A stretch of DNA of 64,000 bases. Source: Marthasterias glacialis. Lineage: Eukaryota; Echinodermata; Asteroidea; Forcipulatida; Asteriidae. The position numbers and the translations under genes are program-made. The first letter of the stretch is position 1; every line of letters begins with the position of its first letter. Positions 49,039 through 60,900 of the stretch are shown piece by piece. Where the stretch lies: positions 2,482,501 through 2,546,500 of the forward strand of contig OU452234.1 in assembly GCA_911728455.2 (NCBI GenBank), given 5' to 3'. The notes below the pieces were generated by a model. It was not told where the DNA came from. It saw only the letters and a program-made list of their open reading frames with translations, and did not search any database.

Positions 49039-49437
49039 TTAGGTTTCTCTACGTTTCCCGTGGGTCATGGGCAGGCACGATTCTTCAAAATCGTATATCG
49101 CTTCTTGGATGTCTCGTGTGATGTCAGTTACCAGCAAATCGATCTCAGAATAAGAATCTCTGTTACGTATTAAACTCAGGAAGGCTTTGGAAAGCTTACG
49201 GTTACCGACAGGAAAAGATACAGACGTCCCCAGGTATTGGTTGGTCAGATTGACAATCTCCATTTCGTACTGCCTCAAGGTACTCCGAATGATTGCGACA
49301 GTGGCATTGTCGAAATCGTCGCAGCTAGCGGTACGTTTGACTTCTGGTAACGCCCTCACCGGGTGGTTTCTGCTAGTTAACACCGATGAGGATAACGACA
49401 ACGTCATTAAGATGACGTATACTGACGTAGAGGCCAT
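49039..49437 (-). CDS. Small secreted protein of unknown family, 132 aa
   Basis: A single coding exon of 132 codons. Residues 1-21 form a signal peptide (MASTSVYVILMTLSLSSSVL). The mature ~110 residues look mainly helical, with exactly two cysteines (C39 and C121) near the two ends, which could form one disulfide. There are two N-glycosylation sequons (N44 NAT, N63 NLT) and a basic tail (HGKRRET). An acceptor (TTTTTCTTAAAG) lies 7 bp upstream of the ATG, so a non-coding first exon exists. A candidate ends at a GTGAGTG donor at ~50326. The gene lies between the two TMEM179-like paralogues on the opposite strand. The layout recalls a short helical cytokine or hormone, but that is only a resemblance; no family is recognised. 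Confidence 0.65.
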   Translation of the reverse strand: MASTSVYVILMTLSLSSSVLTSRNHPVRALPEVKRTASCDDFDNATVAIIRSTLRQYEMEIVNLTNQYLGTSVSFPVGNRKLSKAFLSLIRNRDSYSEIDLLVTDITRDIQEAIYDFEESCLPMTHGKRRET

Positions 49438-49997
49438 TTCAAACCTTTAAGAAAAAGGAAAATAAATTCAGTTCATTCCTCATGCGAACCTCGGTAATGA
49501 CCCAAAGTGTGACGTACGGCTTTGCATTTCGTTCTGGTCGATGCATTGCAAGACTAAACTTCCACAATCAATCACTCAAAAATTTGCGTACCTATTTTTG
49601 ACATGCAGACCTATTAATTATCTTAATAAGGTATAGATAAGAATTTTTACAGAATGAGTGATTGGGATGAACCGCCATTTCTTCATAATTGTCGCTTGTA
49701 AATTGAAGTTTTTCTTACACCTTTATACACCAAGACAAAGAGTTCCCCTTAAAGACTGTGTAAAACGATTTATTTAGAATAAATAAACATTTTATCTCGG
49801 AAAAAATGTTTCAAAGTTCCTTTTCGTGAAATTTTTTGACATTTTATGTATCAGCATATTATAATCTCATGAAAATGAAAAGCTGTGATATTCTTCCTTC
49901 CTGGTTTGAGTCCTTTAACTTAAGTTCACATGGTTTTACTAAGAATTTAGAGTTATAGTGTGCCTCTTTTTATCTTCACCTGAACACTCACATCAAC

Positions 49998-50135
49998 TAT
50001 TGACCCAATACACCTGACGTCATCTTCTCAATATTCTCGGTGCGCCATTTTGAAAGTCAATGTCACTGTGTGTTATACAGTGTGGTGGTAGGTGACGCGA
50101 CGTCTACACGTAAACCTATTGACTTCCAAAATGGT
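49998..50135 (+). mobile_element. R1 family MITE-like element, copy 4
   Basis: ATTGACCCAATACACCTGACG, then GGTGCGCCATTTTGAAAGTCAATG, a GTGTTATACAGTGTGG centre, and GACTTCCAAAATGG at the right end. The arm CCATTTTGAAAGTC pairs with GACTTCCAAAATGG. It lies within the probable first intron of the minus-strand secreted-protein gene. Confidence 0.65.
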
Positions 50136-50139
50136 GAGC

Positions 50140-52068
50140 GTGGCACAGAGGTCGAACACGAAAGTGCACTACTACATGCAGTTGTGTATATTTTTCTGTG
50201 TTCGATATAAACTTTTACAATTGTCACATCATGGTTGTTTCTTTGAACTTGTTTTATTTCGATAAAGAGTATTTACATTTAGAAACATTTCACACAAGAG
50301 AGATGTGAATGACTTAGACACTCACCCCACTGAGAAAAAAATCTCGAATGCAGTCAACTTGCGTTGTATCAACTTCTGCACGGGAACTGAGCGACTGCGC
50401 CGCAACTGCAAAACAATCTGCTTCTTTCCCTTTCAATTTCGTTCCTTTAAAAGCTTTTCTGGGGGAAACTGTATCCCTTTGTAAGCAACCTCCAATAAAT
50501 ATATATCATCTTACGTGGAGGAAATCAATCTTACTGATAATAATGATTGGGGATGTTTAATTTCATTAGACTGAATTTTATATATGTTTAGTTGTTCTAT
50601 TTTATTGCAAGAACCGTTTGAAATTGATTACTGTATTTGTATCATTGGGTAAAACGATAGGCGTGGGATTGCACAATCTCTTTATCGATCAAAACACAAT
50701 GAGATTCACCTTTGAAGACAATCATTTTAATTTCATTGGTAGCACAAGTAAACAATGTTTTTTATTGCTGTGCTACCGTATCGCTATCAACCCCATCATT
50801 TCACGCACTACAAACATTACTGCAACTATAGAATACGCATATGGGCTCAATTTCTACCGGACTAATTGTATTTTAATAACATACAGTGTAGGGTTTAGTT
50901 GGTTTACTTAAAGACAAAATTTAAAAAAAAAATCCTTTTTACAAGTGTCACATACAACCAAAGGTGCGATCACAACACACAACATTTATATTGCAATATA
51001 TTTTGAATGGATCATTATATATTTTATTTAGAAATAAATTCTACTACACAAAGCCTAATGAATTCATTTCCTCTACTTCCTTTGAACGACACAATGAATT
51101 GTCCTTTCAATGTTCAACACGTGCGTTTGTTAAATTTCAAACCAAAGACAACTGTTTTTACCTATTTCAATGTTATTACTCTAGTGTATCTTTTCAAGCT
51201 TGTTGGGTTGTCAAACGATAGAATCCGCCCACAAGTAGTGTTTTTGTTTTTGTTTTATGTTAACACAATATATGTTTGTCCGTTCCTAGTTAATGTATTG
51301 TGGGGCCTTTAGGCGTAATATCCTCGAACAAAACAGTTTAAAATTAACACGAGCTTTGTTAGATGTTTGTAGTCTAGTTTGTGCCTTAAAAATGCATATA
51401 TATTTTAACTATCATACATTTCCCTCTTTGGCAATTGCTTTGATCAAAATCATCTTTAAAGTCTACCGCTATACAGACAACGTAAGAAACCAATAAGGAT
51501 GTTAGCATTTAAGTCAAATTTGCACTGAATAGATTATCCACGACGGACCCTTAAGGCTGGGGGTCATGTGGATAAGACACCCTTCTCAGGAAATTGAGAG
51601 AGTTGTCCCTGGATTCTTGAGGGTCGCACGGGCAACCACGGCCGGGATGTGAGTCAGTTGTTTCAATTGAAGGGAACATGATCATTATTCTGCTTGTCGG
51701 AATCCGAATAACCGATTACGTCAATGCAAGAAGTGTCGAAAAACAAAACAAAATACAACGGTGAAGCATAGATGCACGAACGCGTGCTTTTACAGAATCG
51801 ATGCCAGTGATAAGATCAAACTAAAAAGGTATCGACTCTTTTGATACACCGTTCTAACGATAAAGTCTTCGTTGAAGTTTCTGTAGAGGTGCAAAGGTTT
51901 GATTACTCAGCGAGTCATCAGACGATGCACATCCATTTTATTCCCGCCCATCAGCGCCTTGGCTATCGGGCTGCCACTAAAATCTTAAACCTTGTCTGAA
52001 GTTTTACCATCTTTAACCCTGGAAGAATAAGAGTATTTGAAGAGAAAACCTTGAGGACTTTTTATAAG
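50140..52068. other. Region upstream of the second TMEM179-like gene
   Basis: Contains the possible non-coding first exon of the 49039 minus-strand gene (ending ~50326). The rest is AT-rich with many short open stretches by chance. The GC-richer 51540-51680 segment may be a decayed repeat. The promoter of the 52069 gene must lie near its right end but no clear TATA box was seen. Confidence 0.4.
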
Positions 52069-55000
52069 ATGGCGTTGTTGTTTTATGTCCTCTCTGTAAC
52101 GGAGGTGGCTCTACTTATAGTGGCAATGGCTTCGGGGATCGTAGTGGCTGCACTTGCTGGTAGACAAACGGTAAGTTGTTTTGGATGCAATGAATATTTC
52201 CCGAATTATAATAATATGTTTATGTTGTTTCGGGGTGGGGCGCTAAATGAGCACTGTGCTATGTTCGACAAAATCTGATTAGGTCATGGTTCCATCGCTG
52301 TGTACTAAAGGAAGAACGCAAATATCCGAATATCTGAATAAAAATTGACACTTGATCATTTAACAAACAGAGAAACACTAACAACAGCAACAATGAAGTC
52401 TAATACACGAGCACACTCAAAATTTTTATAGTATCAACTCAGTTTAAGTTATCAGTCTTCAGCACTGACTGTAAACCTGTAAACAGAAACGTCATTTTGA
52501 ATGACAAATCTTACGGCTTGTTTTGAAGTAACTTTTAGTAATACGTACTAATTTAATTTGTATGCATGAAGAGCTTATTGGTTTAAAGTTTTCATTTGTC
52601 TGAAATTAATATTTCTGTGATAAAACAGTGTTTAAATCGGACTTTTTGTCTGGCAAAGAAAAATAACTTAGAATGTACAACAGTGTTCACAACTATTATG
52701 TAATCGACGTTGTTGTGCTCCATAGTGGGTGCAAAAATGTGCGTCATTTCATACGCTAGTGAGAATACCTTTACCAAAATGCCACTTGAAGACAATAATT
52801 TTTGAATGAATCATACACGGCAAAAATAATTTTGTTGTATACTTTCCCTCAAATCTAAGTGAAGACAAAATCATTTTTATCATAAAAGAGCATAACACAA
52901 AATTGTCAACGATATCAAAAGCTGTTTAAAAACAAACAAGATCTAAACAATCACAAGCAACCGTAACCTTTAGAAAGTATTTTTATTTTGGCCTTGTCAA
53001 CTTGGGTTTACTAGCAACCAGTCAAGATGCAATTCTAAAAGTAAACACTGAATGTCGAATTCAATGAGTCATATTAAGGGATGACTTATGAAAAAAGTTT
53101 CTTGACAGAAGTTTATGTAAAATACACGTCTTGAACGCCTTGTTATAGATTTATTAAACTTCTTGTCAAAATATAACAAATCGTCATTATCTTTTCTTTG
53201 AGCAACTGGCTACTATTGACCAGTCAATGGTTTAATTTACAAAATAATACAATTATATAAAATTAAATAAATAACTAGAGATTTAAACATTTTCATACTT
53301 CGAGGCAAAACACGAATTATGATATTAATTCTCTTTCATTGTAATTATAAAAAAGACGCGTTAGTATAGTCAAGTACAATTGTATGTGGAGTGTTTTATT
53401 GAGCTGGTTACATTACCATGATGCAGAGGTTGTGCTTGGGGGAAAATCTCTAGAGACACTTTTAGAGAAAGACTGCGCTCTCCCAGATACATCTTACTCG
53501 TGAAACAGATTAATTGCAGGTCTGCTGGATTGAGAATGTGTTAAAACCTGATTGCGAAACAGTTACACTGGATTGCGAATTCCTTTTCCCCGGATTGCAA
53601 CTCCTTTACGTCGGATTGCGAATCCAGGATTTTATTATGAGTTTTGTTTTATCTTAATCTGTTCTGTAGGAATCCTTTAATGGGGACTGTGTGCTAGCTG
53701 GACAGGTTATCTGGACGTCACAGACCAACTTTGAATTGAATGCATCCGGAACACCGAGATGCACCTATGTTGTGGTAGTGCAGGCGGTAGCAGCGTCTAT
53801 TGCATTCGTCTACGCATTGTACAGGATGATCGTATTGTGCTGCGGGCGATTTGATATGTAAGGACCTTAATAAAGGCACGCGTTGCCTTAGAATTGTGCG
53901 CTTTTGGGCTATAACAAGCAATTGTTATGGAATGAATATGGTTGGAAATATATTTTAAAAGTAGAATATAATGATTCGCATAAATATCCCTTGAAATTGC
54001 CTGCTTTTTGTTTAATTTTGTGACAGAACATGATCCACAATTTTGTAGAATAATTGTTTGTATGTATTCATTTTCAGAACTTTTTTAAGGGTGATTTGTA
54101 TTCCAGTGTATAGCATCATGTCTATTCTCATCTTGGCTGAGGCTGCCGTCTTGTCACATGGTCTAAACGCCCTCTGCGACGGCTTTAGGTCACTGCAAGT
54201 TGTGACCGCAAATTATGAGTGAGTTGGAAAGAAGTCGTTATGATGAATAGATTTGCATTTTATAACGGTGAGGGAATATTACAAAGAAATGGTACATTTA
54301 CGTCTACAGTATCAAAAGCTTGGACCACGTTATAAGAGGATAGTATATAATAAATGTACAAAAAAAAAACAGAACAGAAAGTTTAGATTTTCTCAATTAT
54401 TGCGTGAAAATGCTACTTTTTATCCATCTTCATCCCCTCCTGATTTTTTTGATTTTTTTTTTTTTTTTTTTTTTTGAAGCTGTGAGTTATTTCAGCAGGT
54501 GGAGTGGCACATTTATGACGGATCTGGATTCTTTGAAGATTATTCAAAAGCTGAGGTAAGATTTATATAGATTAATCTAGTTTTTTATATATATATAACC
54601 ATGCGACAGGTGTAGCTTAAATGTCGATAATCCACGCCATGGAGAAGTTCTAACCCCTTGTTTACAAAAATACACAAATGACTTATCAATGACATATGTG
54701 TTCCATTAATTTATCTTTTTTTATGAGGGGCATCCGGTGCGATAATTCTTCGTTTTTTTCCCAAAGATGAAAGTACTTCAAACAGAAACGTTTTTCTGCT
54801 CATAAAAGACCGACTTTTTTTAAGTTACTACTTCGTGACTTGATATGATTCTCGTTCGACTGATGTACATTTACTAAACACAAATGTTTTTTTATTTGTT
54901 TTATTTATTTATTTATTTATTTTATTCAATACATATTTAACGAAGGTGACCCATCCAGCACAGCTGATCATTTCGGGCCCTCATATTAAATAATACAAAA

Positions 55001-55433
55001 GAACGAAGACAAGACTTTGCAAAAAAAGGCACAGGACAACAACAACAAAACAGTAAAACTTGCACATCTTCTATCTTTTCGATGTATTGAAAAAAGCATA
55101 GCCGTTTAAACGTCTGCGTACAATTTACTAGAGTTATCAGTAGTTGATTTGATGCACAAGGTTCTTAATTTTATACCAAAACCATTCTAGGAACAAAAAT
55201 GTTTGATAAGTGATATGTACGAACACAGTCTTGTTTAATAAGTCTTAATAACTTATGTACTACAACATACTGAAGTTTTCTTATTATTTCTTAATCCATT
55301 TATATATTTATTTTTGCAGGCGTCAGGATGGGTATCTTTCCTCGCCTGGGTGTCTTTGGTCGCTGTGGGCGTGCTTCATTGTTTAGCTGAGCGACCCGAC
55401 AGTGGATTTCCTCTCCCTAACAACGCCAAATAA
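52069..55433 (+). CDS. TMEM179: TMEM179-family four-helix membrane protein, paralogue 2
   Basis: Five coding exons: 52069-52170, 53670-53857, 54078-54218, 54480-54555, 55320-55433. They total 621 bp or 206 aa. Exon 1 (102 bp) and exon 2 (188 bp) have exactly the lengths of paralogue 1, and intron phases 0, 2, 2, 0 are identical, so the two arose by tandem duplication. Family landmarks: FNGDCVL opening exon 2, PRCTYVVVV before helix 2, MIVLCCGRFD after it, HGLNALCDGF after helix 3, then DCELF, GSGFFEDYSKAE and the last helix (WVSFLAWVSLVAVGVLHCL). Protein identity to paralogue 1 is low outside these positions, so the duplication is old or the copies evolve fast. Function unknown for the family. 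Intron 3 ends in a long T run that serves as the polypyrimidine tract of exon 4. Confidence 0.85.
53526..53630. repeat. Short degenerate minisatellite in intron 1
   Basis: About four to five copies of a ~20-27-bp unit built on GGATTGCGAATTCC and variants (GGATTGAGAATG, TGATTGCGAAAC, GGATTGCAACTCC). It sits just before the acceptor of exon 2 of the second TMEM179-like gene. Confidence 0.65.
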
Positions 55434-55865
55434 ACGGCCTAATAGCACTACACATTTTCATCCCTCCGTTGTTTTTTGGGACTGTCAAAGACAGTCGTTG
55501 ACATTGCTCTAATCTATACTGTTAACGTTAATGATGAGGCGAGGTATCTGTCCGTCTGAAAACGTCTCGTAACGTTCATTGGGAACATATTAGCCGTAAG
55601 TCAATTTCATTTCATTTGGTTGAAATGTAGTCCAGGGATGTGGCTTCCAGTCAAATCAATACGAACTTTTATGAACAGCGTGAAGGCTTTTTATTATTAT
55701 TTTTTACTTGAATGATTGGAAAGTCAGAAAAGAGAAACGTTTCATGAAGAGATCCAAGTGTCTAAATTGAGCTTTCTCTGAATATGAACGGGAGCCATCT
55801 GATAAAAAAATCTAAAATTACCAAAAGTTTGGCCCGAATGGAGGATTCCTTCTTGGAAATCAGAC

Positions 55866-55871
55866 AATAAA
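55866..55871 (+). promoter_or_regulatory. Possible poly(A) signal of TMEM179-like gene 2
   Basis: AATAAA about 430 bp after the stop codon. Others lie further on, so this is one candidate. Confidence 0.35.
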
Positions 55872-56797
55872 TCAGAGATGATTGTCTGTTTTTAGGATTT
55901 TGTTTTTTTATATAAGATACTTCGGGTTACTGTTGATTAAGTGTACAAAGCGACTCGTGATGTTTGTTACACGCGGACTAATACATATTTATTAACTTAG
56001 TGCATCTTTTGTTTTATTTGTTTAGTGAAAGACTTGGGGACTTTTCGTGCAGTTCTCATTTTACGAAAACCTCCTCCTCTCAGAAGAATAAAAAATAACT
56101 TCGTGTACTCTTTGTAATGACTTCAGTTTGTTTTACCTCAATAATTATAGGCCACTGATAATATCTTATAGCGCATCGTGAATTGACCTTTGGGGTCTTA
56201 CTTGCATAACGACCTCAAGTTTCAAAGAAGTAGCCTATTTATTATTATTATTATCATTATTATTATTACTATTATTATTTCATTCTTATTTTCTGGTATA
56301 ACTTATATAAGAAATGTACAGTCATGTAACCTGAATTCAAATTTTCACTGGACCAACATATAAAACTGCATATTTAAAATAAATGGAAAGTAAAAAAAAA
56401 AGTAATAATAAATAATAAAAAAAATAAACACAATACACCAAAGTTGTAAAAAACAAAAACAAAAATTACGCAAGAATTTAGACCAAAACATTTGCAATTG
56501 AGTAGAGACAATTCAATATATAAAATCTAGGAATGATCTGACAAGCAGTATAAAATCTACATTTAGAAAAAAACCTATTGAGGTACGTTGAAGCTTTATC
56601 TTTAGATTTTGACCTTTTAGACTAGAGATTGGCTTTTAGATTAGAGTTTGACCCGTATCAGTGCTGCTCTTTTCTCAGGATCTTTGACAGGTGATCCATG
56701 GCGAACAAAAACTTTGCAGTGTATCAATGCTTTTAGTTGTTTGTTTTTCCCCTGAATATAAATTATCAGTTTTTGGTGTAGTCATCATAATAAATTC

Positions 56798-57115
56798 AAA
56801 TAAACTATATGAAAGTTGAACTATAAAAAGTGAAAATAGATCATTCATATCTTAGTATTTATATATCTCAAGGCAACTGTATATTTGAAGGGATAACTCT
56901 GCAAAACTTTTGAACATAAAACATATACATACATTAGAGACAAAAAACTTTGCAGTATAACAAATAAATAAAGTCAAATAAACTATATAAGAGTTTGATT
57001 ATAAAAAGTGAAATTAGAATCCTGATAATTCATATTTATATACTAAGGCAATTTAATATTTTAAGGGAAAACCATGCAAAACATTTTAACATAAAACATA
57101 TACATACATTGAAAC
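56798..57115. repeat. Tandem duplication, period about 177 bp
   Basis: CAAATAAACTATATGAAAGT, CTATAAAAAGTGAAA, AAGGCAACTGTATATTT, and TGAACATAAAACATATACATACATT (from ~56798) recur with few changes from ~56975. A weaker earlier trace (ACAAAAACTTTGCAGTGTAT near 56705, matching ~56940) suggests a third partial unit. Confidence 0.75.
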
Positions 57116-57975
57116 CCCGTATACTAAATAGATTCAAGCCTTTACCATTAGGTCTGTGTATATACAAATTGCTGCCAACTTCCTTTTCATAAAGGTTTAC
57201 AAATGTTTAGATTTAGGGTTTATATTTCATTAAATCTCTGAACTTTTAAAATGGTAAAAAGTCACCCGTTTCATTTATTCGAAAACTAAAATACTATTTC
57301 AAGTTTAAAGATAATGTTCGTTTTTATATATAAAAATACCTTTTAAATTGTTGCACCTTTTCTTTTGCCGATTTTCTAAACATGCGTCTGGATAAGTTGT
57401 TGTTTGTTTGATTATTTATTGGTTTGTTTAGGTGTTTGTTTGTTTAGGCGGTTTTTTTTCTTTATATATTTTATATTATTATTTACTGTTTTTTAAACGC
57501 CAGCAAACCACGTCAGACAGAAACATCGGACCAGTCCCGTCTCTTCCACAATAAGTGCACTGAATAATTTAAAGTGAGAACTACACATCTCACAGGACCT
57601 ACGGTTTTACTTCCCTTTCCAAAGACGAAGCATTTGTGGTTCAAGTGTCTTGCTTTACACACTTATCCCATACCTGAGACCTATAAAACTCACACTCTGA
57701 CACCACCGTAGTTTGGGTTACGGTAAACCAAAAAAGCCTAAAATATCCCCAAAACCTCATGGAAAACTAGTATAAGGAGAGAAGACTTAAACGAAGTGGT
57801 GTATCGGAATTCTATATGGATTTTTGCCTGCACTCATGTCCCTCCTTCATAAAGTGAAACATTGTACGTACATTTTTTTGCGAACGCCAGCCAGTCAACG
57901 AGCATAATTCTACGTACATTATCCGTACTCGGAAACGGAATTACGGACCGTATACGTAATACGCACAACGTCAGC

Positions 57976-60900
57976 TCACACGGTAACTGCTTCGGTTTCA
58001 GTTCGCTCACTGCAGTTCGCGGTCTGGTACCTGTAAGCATCTGACTTGACGGAAATGAAACCCTTAGACTGAAACCTTCTCTTCATTGGTATAACCACCA
58101 TGCTCAAAGCTGACATTAAGAAAATGACCGCCAAGACTACCAAGCTGACAAAATAGTCGCCTGTAAGGTCATAAAGAGTACCTGTAGAGATGGACCAATA
58201 GAAAAAGGTTTAATTCTGGTATACAATCATCTCTTGGCGTAAATATAAAACTGCATTGAAGATCTGTACTACTACACCCCTCCATGAAATATAAGCACTA
58301 CCACTACTGGTTGGCAAAATGAGGAAACATCGCGCCTTTTTGTGTGGGGCTGATGGTGGCGTGACACAAACGCGTTTGTGTGTCTGCCTAGTGCCACAAC
58401 TCAAAGGCGTTTGCCAACCAACAGTGACTATACGCATGCGTGTATGTCATTAGCAAAGTTTATGGGAAGGACCACTTCAGAGTTACGGTACTTATCTAAA
58501 CAGCCTGATGTCGGATTTCAAGTAACAGAAAACTTTACCAGCAAGCGATGAAACATGCGAGCCATTCTAACGTATGTGACTAGGAAACCAGTATTGGGAG
58601 TGTAAGTACAACATTAACGTATTCAGCGAAAAGAGATTGCTGCACTTGCCATACATCATGCATATGCGAACTTGCTAAGAGTTTACACTTAACAAATGAG
58701 GGCGCTTTCTGAGAAGGAAGGTAATGTCACAATGCACTTTAACTCCGTATTTGTCCCTTTTATATAATAAACAAAAACGCTTACCCGTAACTGAAGCACC
58801 TAAAATTACGCCCAAGCCGTACCCAAACATTGCAAGAGACGTTACTGAGTGAGTCCCGAGAGAGCAAAAAAGCTCATCCGCAGCAGATAAGCAGGTTCCG
58901 TAGTTTATCCCACGTAATAAACCCCAAGCTGAAACAGAAAAAAAACATTTGGAATGCAATATTATGGGGAAATCAATTATATGAACACATACTGGGATCA
59001 CAAATTACCCGGGATATTGTCTTACATTGGTCAGACCCTTTCTGCTAGGAATTCGTTCCCCAAAATTTAATCACATTATTTAATTTTAATACAGTAAAGT
59101 ACTTTGCAAACTGCAAACAAAAACAAAACCTTGTCAATGAGTGCCATTTTTATGCTGACAACTTACAAAACATTTATTTTGCATCTTACAAAGATTCGGG
59201 ATCGTGTGGTGTGTGGATTTCACAAAGCGCTAGGACTGGTCTCATCTTCAGTTAGGAGGAACTAGTCCTATACAACTATAGTCATAAGTACAAGTTAGGA
59301 CTAGTGCTAAGTTAGGACTAGTTTTGTGAAACTCATCCCAGAACTCACAAAACGGTCTGACCAAATGGGGCCAAGATATGGGTTATTTCTGAATTATCTG
59401 AGGGAATTTGAGACACATGCTTACCCAGTGACAAGACAATCAAATGTTCAAATGAAGAACATATCGCAAAAAATGCAGAAACAATAGCTGCTATGATGGA
59501 AGATGCCGCAATAACGTACAATTTCAAACATGGCAAGTGGTCTCCAAACACCGCAAAGAGAATCTTCCCACTAAGTTCTGCAGCACCAATAATTGTGAGA
59601 GCCACCCATTTCCGATCAGTTGCAAGACCCAAGCTTTCCACGAAACTTGACTGTTGGCAAATAAAACGGTGAAGAGATATTACCTAAAAGTTGAACTCTA
59701 CTAAAAGAAAGTAATGTCACCTGAGTGAAGAATTAAACTCTTATCAAAAGAAAACTCATTTACATGACATGCAATCAACATTCAGCTGGAGTAATTTTCC
59801 GATTCCACCACCATTTATTTTGGGATGGGGTAGATTTTTGTTTAGGTTTTTTTCATGATAAATTCAGTAATAAATACATTTCTGAGACGTAACTTTTGGG
59901 CAAATTGAAAAACTAGGTTTTTGGGGTTTGTATAAGGCCAGCATGAATTGGCTGTACCAACAGAGGACGGTATGATAAAAAAATGTAAACGAAACATCTT
60001 ATTTAAACTTGAGGACAAAATGTCTTTGCACGTACATAGTTTAAGATCATGAAACTCCATCCAAATTGGGAGAGTGTTATGGATGTGATCCAAAGCCACA
60101 CTTCCGAATTCAGCAACACGCTTCCTATGCTCGTGTTGCTGGGTCCTATCTCCTTGGTTTCCGCACTGTCAATTTCATCATCTTTGAACGTCTTAGATTC
60201 TACATCCTCATCGGTGGCTCGGTCTGTCATGGCAATCTTTTCATCTCGTGAGCATTGTTCTTGATCGTCAGATGGACTTTTCTTATCCGTAGATTCTTTG
60301 AGTTGCCTATGCTTCGGGGAGAATGGAAACGGCAATCCGGCCAAGAAACCAAAAACTAAGCAAAAACCGCTTAATATTCGGAAACAATTTCTCCAGCCGT
60401 ACGCGGCACTCAGTATAGTGAGAATGGGTCCTTGAATCAGTATCCCTGTATGCAAGCAATAGAAGGAGAGAAGTCAAATTAGTTGGCTTAATGAATTAAC
60501 AAAATATCAATTTGCAAGTTACTCTGAGTCTGAGTCAGCGGCGTATAGCCAAGGAGGTCCTGGGGGCACGTGCCCCCACAAATTTCCAGTGCCCCCCCCC
60601 CCCCAGTTGGCCCCATGTAATTCATTAAAAAACATGGTACCTGCCCCACCCAAAAAAAAAAAAAAAAGTGGCAGCAGACTAACCAGGTGGACTGAAATAT
60701 TTGTACGATGAAATTAATGCCCTTTTCGAAACCACGTCTTCGGGTTGGGCTCAGGCTGATGCTCCGTCCACCTGTTCGAAGCCTCGTGCAGAATGAGGAC
60801 TTTTTCAAAACAACTGACGGAGCCAAGCCTAAGCCGGAACCCAAACCCAAGCCGTAGTTTCATAAAAAGGGCCTCAGAAAGTGATGGGGAATTTATTGGT

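Larger units (their letters stand above)
55434..57975. other. Intergenic and 3' UTR sequence of two convergent genes
   Basis: Very AT-rich. It holds the 3' end of the second TMEM179-like gene, a TTA microsatellite (56236-56280), the duplicated segment at 56798-57115 and the 3' UTR of the minus-strand MCT-like gene. No coding segment is supported. Confidence 0.5.
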
